From Sorangium sp025924095 (GTDB lineage: Bacteria; Myxococcota_A; Polyangia; Polyangiales; Polyangiaceae), in the NCBI RefSeq assembly GCF_051521505.1, contig NZ_CP150356.1, positions 4,960,001 to 5,024,000 of the forward strand: a stretch of DNA of 64,000 bases, read 5' to 3'. Shown in pieces: positions 34,584-45,017 of this stretch (positions are counted from its first letter, which is position 1; each line of letters begins with the position of its first letter). The position numbers and the translations under genes were made by a program. The notes under the pieces were generated by a model. It made no database searches, was not told the DNA's origin, and worked only from the letters and a program-made list of their open reading frames with translations.

Positions 34584-36059
34584 ATGACCGCGGCGCGCCG
34601 TGCCGCCCGCCGCCCCGCTGCGGCGCTCGCTGCGGTGGCCCTCGTCCTCGGCCCGCCGCAGGCCGCGCCGGCCCAGCCGCTTCGGGACAACGCCTACACC
34701 ATCGACCTCTTCCAGGGGCCGATCCTGGCGCCGCTGCGTGTGACCGGGATCGCCGGCGCTTACGCCGGTTACGCCGAGGGGATCGCCGGTATGGTGGCCA
34801 ACGCCGCCGCGCCCGCGGTCCGCGAGCCCTTCAGCGTGAAATGGCTCGAGGCCGACGTCGCCGCGTCGATCTCGATACCCATCGAGCTCTTCGAGAACAA
34901 CGACTTCGATAACAGCGGCGACATCGACCTCGACTACTCGAACTTCGTGTACCTGACCCTCGGCGGCCAGGTCCAGGCGGGCGACTTCGGCGTCGGGGTC
35001 AACGCCGAGCTGCAGCGGTACTCGTTGAGCGACGCCGACGGGATCGAGACCACGGTCGTGACCGGCAAGTACCATTTCCTCGGCGGAGTCCGCCTGCTCG
35101 GCGACGCGCTCGTGCTGGGCGCCGGCGCCCGCGCGGTGACGCTCAGCCTCGGCGCGGAGCAGAGCGACCTGACGATCGCGGGCATCTCTCCGGAGCTCGG
35201 GATGCTCCTCCGCCCCGACTGGGCGTCCTACCGGCTCGGCGCCACGTTTCGCTTTCCGGTGAACGCGGGCCGGCTGCTCGGCGAGGACGTGGTCGTGGAC
35301 GGGCAGGTCTGGCGCGCCGGCGGGCTGATCCTGCCGGACGAGGTCGTCCTCCCGTGGGAGCTCGAGATCGGGCTCGCCGTGCAGGTCGGACCGCGCCCGC
35401 TCAACCCGGCGTGGATCGACCCGCGCGATCAGGAGCGGGAGCTCCGCGACGCGATCGCGCGCAGGCGGGCCGCGCGGGAGGCGCAGCGGGAGCGCGAGCT
35501 CGCCGCGATCGCCGAGCCGGAGGAGCGCGCCCGGCGGGAGCGGATCTTCGCGCTGGAGCGCGCGCGCGAGCGCGAAGCCGACGAGCGCGAGCTCGCCGCG
35601 GGGCCAGACGTCCTCGAGAGGGAGCGGCGCGCCCGCTACTGGAACTGGCCGCGCGAGCACCTGCTCATCACCGCGGAGCTCCTCGTCACGGGCGCGGTGT
35701 CGAACGGGGTGAGCCTCGAGCATTTTCTGGCGCAGCACCAGCCGGAGCGGGAGAACGACGCCTCGGTGGTGGGCACCTCGGGCGCGCACGTGAGCTTCTC
35801 GCCGCGGTTCGGGATCGAGACGGAGCCGATCCCGGGCCGCGTGCACACGCGGTTCGGGAGCTACTACGAGCCGAACCGCTACGGCCGCCTGGGGAGCGGG
35901 CGCCTGGGACGGCAGCACTTCACCTTCGGCGCCGACCTCCGCGTGCTGTCGACGACCCTCTGGGGGCTGCTCCCCGAGGTCGCCTACACGCTGCAGGCGT
36001 CGATGGACTTCGCGCCCCGCTACGACAGCGTGAGCGCAGGCATCGGCGTCTGGCACTGA
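34584..36059 (+). CDS. Putative outer membrane beta-barrel protein
   Basis: The product is 491 residues from the ATG at 34584, with GAGGTG six bases upstream. A Sec signal peptide (ARRPAAALAAVALVLGPPQAAPAQ) is followed by a motif DNAYTIDLFQGPILAPLRVTGIAGAYAGYAEG, as in PorV/FadL-like barrels where substrate-type signatures start the barrel. Alternating strands follow (FVYLTLGGQVQAGDFGVGVNAEL, GVRLLGDALVLGAGARAVTLSLG), interrupted by a charged helical insert at about 305-370 (RRRAAREAQRERELAAIAEPEERARRER). The protein ends with aromatic-rich strands (SAGIGVWH). A transport or assembly role is possible; no substrate is evident. Confidence 0.78.
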   Translation: MTAARRAARRPAAALAAVALVLGPPQAAPAQPLRDNAYTIDLFQGPILAPLRVTGIAGAYAGYAEGIAGMVANAAAPAVREPFSVKWLEADVAASISIPIELFENNDFDNSGDIDLDYSNFVYLTLGGQVQAGDFGVGVNAELQRYSLSDADGIETTVVTGKYHFLGGVRLLGDALVLGAGARAVTLSLGAEQSDLTIAGISPELGMLLRPDWASYRLGATFRFPVNAGRLLGEDVVVDGQVWRAGGLILPDEVVLPWELEIGLAVQVGPRPLNPAWIDPRDQERELRDAIARRRAAREAQRERELAAIAEPEERARRERIFALERAREREADERELAAGPDVLERERRARYWNWPREHLLITAELLVTGAVSNGVSLEHFLAQHQPERENDASVVGTSGAHVSFSPRFGIETEPIPGRVHTRFGSYYEPNRYGRLGSGRLGRQHFTFGADLRVLSTTLWGLLPEVAYTLQASMDFAPRYDSVSAGIGVWH

Positions 36060-36074
36060 GCGCCGCGCGGCGGC

Positions 36075-37145
36075 TCACGCCGAGAGCGCGCGCTGGCGGT
36101 GCTCCGCGAGGAGCACGCGGAGGTGGCTCATCCGGGCGGGGTCGCGCTTGCCGAACTCGTCGAGCGCCGCGGCGACCGCGACCGGCGCGCCGCCGCGGGG
36201 CTCCTTCCGGAGCGCCCGCGCCGCCAGCGCGAGCGCGCGCGGGCGCAGCACCTCGTCGATGCAGAGCCGCACGGGCGGAGGCCGCCACGCGGCGTCGCGG
36301 TAAGCCCCCGGCCGCGCGGGCTCCACGACCGACGCGAGGCCGTCCGCCTTGGCCTGCATGGCCGAGAGGATCTCGCGCTCGATCGCGCCGCCCTCCTCGC
36401 GATCGCTGGAGCGCTCGATGGTGAAGATCGCGTGGGGCGCGCCGCGCCGCGCGCCGCCGAGCCAGTCCTTGCGCCACCGCACCGCCGTGGCCCTGCTGAT
36501 GGTCGCCTCGCCGCGCGCGACGAGGCCCGTGAAGGCGCTGAGCATCAGCACCTCGAACGGCGAGAACGCGTCGCGGCCCTGCGCGCCGGCGAGGCGCGAG
36601 AGGTTCGCGGCGACGACCGGGAGCCCCGCGTCGATGGCGTCCGAGGAGCAGAAGAGCGTCGAGCCCGCGCTCGTGGGGCGGAACTCCGTCAGGTTCACGC
36701 CCTCGCCGGCGCCGTACCATCCGAAGAGCGTGCTCACGGTGCCCCAGCGGGCGCCGTCGGCGGAGCAGTACGACCACGTGGTGCCCCAGAGCTCGAACAG
36801 CGAGCGCACGATCCACCGCGAGAGCTTCGTGCCGACCGCCAGGATCGCGACGAACAGCGTCGCGGAGGCGACGGAGCTGTCCGCGGACTCGGCGAGACCG
36901 GTCAGGAGCAGCAGGTAGAGCGCCGTGTACGCAAGCAGCAGGCCGCTCGTCATCGCGCTCAGGAACAGCTCGATCCTCGGCGAGGCGCCGCGCTGTTCGG
37001 ACCGTCGCCACACGGCGCGCTGCGGAGGCTCGCCGCAGCGGGCGCAGGGAGCCGCGGCGCCGCCTCGCCGCCTCTCTCCGCAGCCGAGACAGATGTCATT
37101 CGGGGGCAACCGGCTTGGCATCGGTGATCCAGAATAGTGGCGCAT
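36075..37145 (-). CDS. Membrane protein with N-terminal zinc ribbon
   Basis: The product is 356 residues. CLGCGERR... and CARCGE at the N-terminus form a CxxC...CxxC zinc ribbon. Two TM segments follow (FLSAMTSGLLLAYTALYLLLLTGLA and SVASATLFVAILAVGTKLSRWIV). A cytoplasmic domain of about 230 residues follows, with no recognised motif (GVNLTEFRPTSAGSTLFCSSDAIDAGLP, ISRATAVRWRKDWLGGARRGA). It is divergent from the TolC-family gene and convergent with the barrel gene. Function unknown. Confidence 0.78.
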   Translation of the reverse strand: MRHYSGSPMPSRLPPNDICLGCGERRRGGAAAPCARCGEPPQRAVWRRSEQRGASPRIELFLSAMTSGLLLAYTALYLLLLTGLAESADSSVASATLFVAILAVGTKLSRWIVRSLFELWGTTWSYCSADGARWGTVSTLFGWYGAGEGVNLTEFRPTSAGSTLFCSSDAIDAGLPVVAANLSRLAGAQGRDAFSPFEVLMLSAFTGLVARGEATISRATAVRWRKDWLGGARRGAPHAIFTIERSSDREEGGAIEREILSAMQAKADGLASVVEPARPGAYRDAAWRPPPVRLCIDEVLRPRALALAARALRKEPRGGAPVAVAAALDEFGKRDPARMSHLRVLLAEHRQRALSA

Positions 37146-37210
37146 CCGTGTTCCGTCGCCATCACTTGGCCTGCCCCCGGGCCCTCACCTACGGTTTCGC
37201 ACACGCGCGC

Positions 37211-37225
37211 AGGCCCGGACCGGGC
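37211..37225. promoter_or_regulatory. Inverted repeat in a divergent promoter region
   Basis: GGCCCG-GAC-CGGGCC is a 6+3+6 inverted repeat between the divergent zinc-ribbon membrane gene and the TolC-family gene. It could be a regulator-binding site; in such G+C-rich DNA a chance occurrence is quite possible. Confidence 0.25.
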
Positions 37226-37277
37226 CCCGTCCGCTTCGGGCTTGTCGTCGCGCGATGGACAGCGCATCGAGTCGCGC

Positions 37278-38732
37278 ATGCCCCGTCGCCGGCTCCGCAT
37301 GGTCGCTGTCCGCACCCTCGCCTTCCTCGCCCTTCATCAATCCGTCGCCCTCGCGCAGCCGGCGCCTCCCCCGGGGCGACCGGGCCAGCAGACCCCGGCG
37401 GCGGCGGCCCCCGCGGCGACGCCGGCGCTGCGGCGCATCGAGGTGAACGACCCGGCGCTCGCGCCCGTCCCGCCGCCGGCGCGCACCCTCGCGAGCTGGA
37501 ACGAGGCGCGCGCGATCATCGACCAGCGCTCGGTCGATCTCGTCATCGCCGTGCAGGAGGTCGCCCGCGCCGAGGGCATCGCGCGGCGGGCGCTCGCCGC
37601 GGCGCTGCCGAGCCTCGACGCGACGGGCAACCTGAACCACCGCCTCGCGGGCGACGAGACGATCGTGGGTGCACCGGCGGGCCCGACGCCCACGGGCCCC
37701 TCGCTCTCCTATGACTTTCCGACCAGCGCCTCGGCGTCGCTGAGGCTCAGCCAGCCGATCCTCGCCCCGCGCGCGTGGTACGGCATCGGCACCGCCAACC
37801 TGTCGGTCGAGGTCGCCAAGCTGAGCCTGGAGGATCGCCGCCGCGTCATGGTCGGCGCGGTCGCGGACGCCGTCGTCTCGATCGTCACGGCCGAGCGGGT
37901 CAGCGAGGTCAACCGCGTCGGGCTGCGCAGCGCGCTCGAGCTGCTCGAGCTCACGCGACGCCGGGAGCGCCTCGGCACCGGCACCAAGCTCGACGTGGTC
38001 CGCGCCGAGCAGGACGTCGCGCTCGCCCGCGCGACGCTCGTCACCGGCGACGAGTCGCTGCGCAGGTCGCGCGAGGCGCTCGGGGTCGTGCTGGGCGAGC
38101 GCGGCGAGGTCGGCGTCCCGCAGACCTTCTCGCTCAACGGGATCGCGGCGGAGATGCAGGCGCAGTGCGCCCAGGGGCGCTCGGATCAGCGCGCCGACGT
38201 CCGCGCGGCCCGGGCCGAGCTGGAGATCGCCGAGCGCAACCTCACCGACGCGAAGCTCGCGTTCGCCCCGTACGCCGAGCTGTCGAGCACGCTGCAGGCC
38301 CAGACCCAGTTCGGGAACGATCTGGGCATCAGCCGGCGGTCGTGGGACTGGTCCATCAGCGCCGTGCTCACCATCCCCATCTGGGACGGCGGCGCGCGCT
38401 ACGGCGATCTCCGGGTGAACCGGGCGCTCGTCGAGCAGCAGCGGGCGCGCATCGGCCTGGCGGAGCGCGCGGCCGAGCTCGATTCGGCGCAGGCGGTCCG
38501 GAGCGTCGTCGTCGCCGAGCAGGCGCGCGCGGTCGCCGAGCAGTCGCGCGACCTCGCGCGCGAGACCGCGCGCCTCACGCAGGTCGCGTTCGAGGCCGGC
38601 ACCGTCACGAGCTTCGATCTCGTCGAGTCCGGCCGCAGGCAGCGCCAGGCCGAGATCGACCTGGCGGTGCGGGAGTTCGAGGTGGTGAAGGCCAAGATCT
38701 CGGCGCTGCTCGCGTCCGCCTCGTGCAAGTAA
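37278..38732 (+). CDS. TolC-family outer membrane efflux protein
   Basis: The product is 484 residues from the ATG at 37278. A signal peptide (MPRRRLRMVAVRTLAFLALHQSVALAQP) is followed by a Pro/Ala-rich linker and two homologous OEP halves with long coiled-coil helices (SVDLVIAVQEVARAEGIARRALAAALPSLDA; TRRRERLGTGTKLDVVRAEQDVALARATL; RAELEIAERNLTDAKLAFAPYAEL; TRLTQVAFEAGTVTSFDLVESGRR). The protein would form the trimeric outer-membrane exit duct of a tripartite efflux or type I secretion pump. No inner-membrane pump or adaptor gene is adjacent, so its partners are elsewhere. Confidence 0.92.
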   Translation: MPRRRLRMVAVRTLAFLALHQSVALAQPAPPPGRPGQQTPAAAAPAATPALRRIEVNDPALAPVPPPARTLASWNEARAIIDQRSVDLVIAVQEVARAEGIARRALAAALPSLDATGNLNHRLAGDETIVGAPAGPTPTGPSLSYDFPTSASASLRLSQPILAPRAWYGIGTANLSVEVAKLSLEDRRRVMVGAVADAVVSIVTAERVSEVNRVGLRSALELLELTRRRERLGTGTKLDVVRAEQDVALARATLVTGDESLRRSREALGVVLGERGEVGVPQTFSLNGIAAEMQAQCAQGRSDQRADVRAARAELEIAERNLTDAKLAFAPYAELSSTLQAQTQFGNDLGISRRSWDWSISAVLTIPIWDGGARYGDLRVNRALVEQQRARIGLAERAAELDSAQAVRSVVVAEQARAVAEQSRDLARETARLTQVAFEAGTVTSFDLVESGRRQRQAEIDLAVREFEVVKAKISALLASASCK

Positions 38733-38866
38733 CCTCGCGCATGGAACGAAGCGACGCGAGGGGACGCGCGACGCGGCCGCGCGCGTGCTCCGCGCGACCG
38801 GCGAGGCGGCGATCCGTCCCGCGTGGGGGTTGTGCCGAGCGACCGCGCGAGTAGGCTACGCGCCCC

Positions 38867-40456
<1,590 letters not shown>

Positions 40457-40477
40457 ATCGCGAACGCCGGGGGTAAC

Positions 40478-40489
40478 CCTTCTAGAAGG
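40478..40489. promoter_or_regulatory. Perfect 12-bp palindrome upstream of the kinase gene
   Basis: CCTTCTAGAAGG is a perfect palindrome, overlapped on its left by the short inverted repeat GGGT-A-ACCC (40471-40479). It lies between the aldehyde dehydrogenase stop and the kinase start. It may be an operator, or part of a terminator for the upstream gene. Confidence 0.4.
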
Positions 40490-40520
40490 ACGCAGAGGAC
40501 TCTATGGTGCAGTCTCGCTC

Positions 40521-42077
<1,557 letters not shown>

Positions 42078-42105
42078 CGCGGCGCCCCCTCGGGCCCGGC
42101 CGCGC

Positions 42106-44853
42106 TCAGGCGTGCGAGGCGTGCGAGGCGTGCGAGGCGTGCGAGGCGTGCGAGGCGTCGATCGACGCCCCGTGCGCCTCGAAGGCGGCGCGGAGCGCCT
42201 GCGCGCGCAGCTCGACCGCCGCCGAGGCCGGCGGCGGCACGGGCGCCTCCGCCTCGGCCGACAGCGCCATCGCGAAGGCGTCGATCGCGGCCTCGACCAC
42301 GCCCTCGATCGAGCGCGCCGCGAGCTCATCGGGGGCGTCGTGCACCGCCACCATGCCCATCACGACCGCGCGCACGTGGGCCGCCGCCCGCGGCGACGGC
42401 GCGGCGCCCGCTTCTTCCACGCCGCCCTCGCTGTCGTCGCTGACGCCCCGCGCGCGGCGCGCCCCCGGCTCCACGCCCGCGTGGGCCGCCCGCGCGATCT
42501 CGGCCGACAGCGGCCAGCTCAGCCGCGTCACGAGCCGCTCCTGCACGTAAGCGCGGACGCTGGCGTCCGTGCGCTTGCGCTCCTCGGGCAGCGCCGCGAT
42601 CGGGCGCAGGTCGGCCGCGAGCTCCCGGCGCGCGGGCTCGAGCGCCTTGTCGATCGCCGCGGCGATCGTCCGCCGCTCGCGGCGCAGGTAGGCCGCGCTC
42701 GCGCGGAGCCGGTCGGCCTCGGCGCGCGCTCTTCGCCCGGCCTCGCGGTCCTCCGCGGCGCGCGCCGAGGCCGCCTGCGCGAGCTCGGCCGCGATCCGGC
42801 CCGCCTTGCGCCGGAGCGCGCGCTCGCGGAGCGCGTCGCTCGCGTCGACGATCTGCTCGGCGAAGAGCGCCTCGACCTCGGCCCAGCCCGAGGCCGCGAG
42901 CGCCGCCTCGTCGCCGAGCCGCCCCTTCAGCGAGAGCCGCGCCGAGAAGGCGATCGGCGGCGTGAGCGAGGTGATGGCGCTCGCCGCCAGGCTGTCGCGC
43001 ACGTGCGCGAGCACCGTCTCCAGGGCGTCGGGCTTGAGCCGGTCGGCCTTGTTCGCGAGGATCTGCACGGGCACGCCGAGCGCGCTGATCTCGGAGAGCA
43101 CCCGCCGCTCCGACTCCTTCATCGCCTGGGGCGCGTCGAGCAGCCAGATGACGACGTGGGCCTCGTCGAACGCCCGCCGCGCCTCCGCGATGTGGTCCGG
43201 CTCCGGCGCGTTGAAGCCGGGCGTGTCGAGGATCTCGACGCGCTTGAGCCGCTCGATCGGCGCGTAGATGAAGACCCGCGCGACCTTCGCGCCGGAGGCG
43301 CCGAGCGCGCGCAGCGTGTCCTTCACCGCCGCGTGCGGCACGACGCGGTCCTGGCCGCCGCGCACGACGATGCGCGCGAACGGATCGGGCGCCCAGGCGA
43401 CCCAGTGGAGCGCCGCGGTCGTCGGCAGGACGCCCGTCGGCGCCACGTCCTCGCCGAGCAGCGCGTTCAGGAACGTGCTCTTGCCGGCGTTGAACTCGCC
43501 CAGCACGGCGGCGCGGAGCGGGCGCTCGCGCTCCACCGCGAGGGCCTCGGTCGCCGCGAGCAGGTCGAGCCGATCGAGGCGCTTGGCCGTGCGCGCGAGC
43601 TCGCGCAGCACGTCGCCCCACGCGGCGGCGGCGGCGGCGGCGCGGGACCCGGCCGCGCCCTCCGCGGGGAAGATCCACGCGCGCACGATCGCGCGGCGCA
43701 TGTCGTCGGCCCACGCCGCGCCCTCGCCGGTCACCGCGTCGAGCGCGTCGAGCGCCTCGCTCCCCTGCCCTTCGGACGCCATGGCCGCGGCGTCGCGCAG
43801 CCGGACGAGGTCGGGCGGGAGCGGCGGCGCCGTCGCGCCGCGCATGTCCACGCCGGCCGCCCGCGCCGCGAGCGCGTCGAGCGCGCCGAGGTCGCGGGTC
43901 TCGACGGCCATGCGGAGCAGCGCCGCCGCGGCCGTGCGATCGCCGGCGGAGAGCCCGCGCGCGAGCGCTCGCCGCGCGTCGTCGCGCCGCCCCTCGGCGA
44001 AGGCGAACGCGGCGGCCCAGGTCGGCTCGTCGAGCGCGCCCGCGGCGCGGACGACGCGGCGCACGCGGTCGACGACGAGCACGTCGCGGGAGGCGGCGAC
44101 GAGCGAGGCGCAGAGCTCCGCCGCGCCGGGGACGTCGAGCACGAGCGCCCGCAGCCCGAGGTCGAGCGCCCGCGTCACCTCGGCGGGCGGCAGCGCGGCC
44201 GCGGAGGCGCCCGGCGCGGCGCCCGCCTCGGCCAGCGCGAGCCGGGCCAGCACGAGGGCGGCGCGCCCCTCGATCGCGGTGGGCTCGCCCAGGATCTCCG
44301 CGGCGGCGCGCGCCGCGTCGAGGTCACCGTGCGCGAGCGCGCACTCGGCGCGGCGGAGGGCGGCGTCGCGGTCGGGCACGGTGGAGAGCGGCGCCGGGAT
44401 GCGGTCGAGCCAGCGCTGCGCGCGGGCCGGATCGCCGGCGGCGAGGTCGAGGTCGCAGAGGTCGAGCAGCGCGAGCCGCGCCGCGTCGCGCTCCTCGGGC
44501 GCGGCGGTGGCCCGCTCGAGCGCGTTGCGCGCGCCGTCCCAGCCGACGCGCTGCCCTGCGCGCCCGAGGCGGAGCCACACGTCGGCGCGCCAGGGCACGC
44601 GCTTCGCGAGGTCGGTGAGCGCGGTGACGACCTCCTGGTCGAGCCACGCGTCCTCCGCGGCGTCGGCCCAGAGCGCGAGCCCGACGGCCGAGTCGGGCAG
44701 GACGGAGAGGATGCTGCGGGCGTGCTCGCGGGCCTCGAGCGGCATGCCCTTCGCGAGCGCGGCCTCGGCGGCGCTGCGCTCGTTCTCGAGGCCGAGGGCG
44801 AGGATCTCGACCCGCCCGAAGAATCGATTCAGCGCCTCGACGAGCCTCGCCAT
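42106..44853 (-). CDS. TPR-like/dynamin-like GTPase fusion protein
   Basis: The product is 915 residues. Residues 1-430 are TPR-like helical repeats (EAREHARSILSVLPDSAVGLALWADAAED). The GTPase domain (about 440-660) has G1 GEFNAGKST (452-460), G3 LDTPGF and G4 NKAD, and G2 is probably the Thr in GVLPTT. The rest is long helices (EDREAGRRARAEADRLRAS, RRERRTIAAAIDKALEPARREL), as in bacterial dynamin-like proteins that remodel membranes. No TM segment. The last residues are five tandem Ala-Ser-His units encoded by a 9-bp repeat. It is divergent from the large STAND gene with 164 bases between them; some bacterial dynamins contribute to phage defence, but here that is only an idea. Confidence 0.87.
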   Translation of the reverse strand: MARLVEALNRFFGRVEILALGLENERSAAEAALAKGMPLEAREHARSILSVLPDSAVGLALWADAAEDAWLDQEVVTALTDLAKRVPWRADVWLRLGRAGQRVGWDGARNALERATAAPEERDAARLALLDLCDLDLAAGDPARAQRWLDRIPAPLSTVPDRDAALRRAECALAHGDLDAARAAAEILGEPTAIEGRAALVLARLALAEAGAAPGASAAALPPAEVTRALDLGLRALVLDVPGAAELCASLVAASRDVLVVDRVRRVVRAAGALDEPTWAAAFAFAEGRRDDARRALARGLSAGDRTAAAALLRMAVETRDLGALDALAARAAGVDMRGATAPPLPPDLVRLRDAAAMASEGQGSEALDALDAVTGEGAAWADDMRRAIVRAWIFPAEGAAGSRAAAAAAAWGDVLRELARTAKRLDRLDLLAATEALAVERERPLRAAVLGEFNAGKSTFLNALLGEDVAPTGVLPTTAALHWVAWAPDPFARIVVRGGQDRVVPHAAVKDTLRALGASGAKVARVFIYAPIERLKRVEILDTPGFNAPEPDHIAEARRAFDEAHVVIWLLDAPQAMKESERRVLSEISALGVPVQILANKADRLKPDALETVLAHVRDSLAASAITSLTPPIAFSARLSLKGRLGDEAALAASGWAEVEALFAEQIVDASDALRERALRRKAGRIAAELAQAASARAAEDREAGRRARAEADRLRASAAYLRRERRTIAAAIDKALEPARRELAADLRPIAALPEERKRTDASVRAYVQERLVTRLSWPLSAEIARAAHAGVEPGARRARGVSDDSEGGVEEAGAAPSPRAAAHVRAVVMGMVAVHDAPDELAARSIEGVVEAAIDAFAMALSAEAEAPVPPPASAAVELRAQALRAAFEAHGASIDASHASHASHASHASHA
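42112..42156. repeat. Five tandem 9-bp repeats at the 3' end of the GTPase gene
   Basis: GTGCGAGGC occurs five times without a break, encoding Ala-Ser-His repeats on the minus strand directly before the stop codon. A slippage-prone tract likely to vary in length between strains. Confidence 0.85.
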
Positions 44854-45005
44854 GGCGGGATGAAAGCCTTGCGGGAGGGCGCTCGTCCAAGAAAATCGGC
44901 CAGGTCGCGGCCCGGGCGGGGGGGCGTTCGGGGTGCAGCTCGGGTCGCCCGTCGTGCCGGGAGGGATGAGGCCTCGCCCGCGCGATGGCGCGCGCGCTTG
45001 TTTGT

Positions 45006-45011
45006 TAGAGT
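45006..45011 (+). promoter_or_regulatory. Candidate -10 element of the STAND gene
   Basis: TAGAGT lies seven bases before the GTG start at 45018, in a short A+T-richer patch (TTGTTTGTTAGAG). The spacing would give a leaderless or nearly leaderless transcript. No clear -35 and no Shine-Dalgarno are visible. Confidence 0.3.
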
Positions 45012-45017
45012 GGCCCG

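Noticed and set aside
37278..38732. Complete efflux operon around the TolC-family gene
   Set aside because: No adaptor or inner-membrane pump gene is adjacent on either side.
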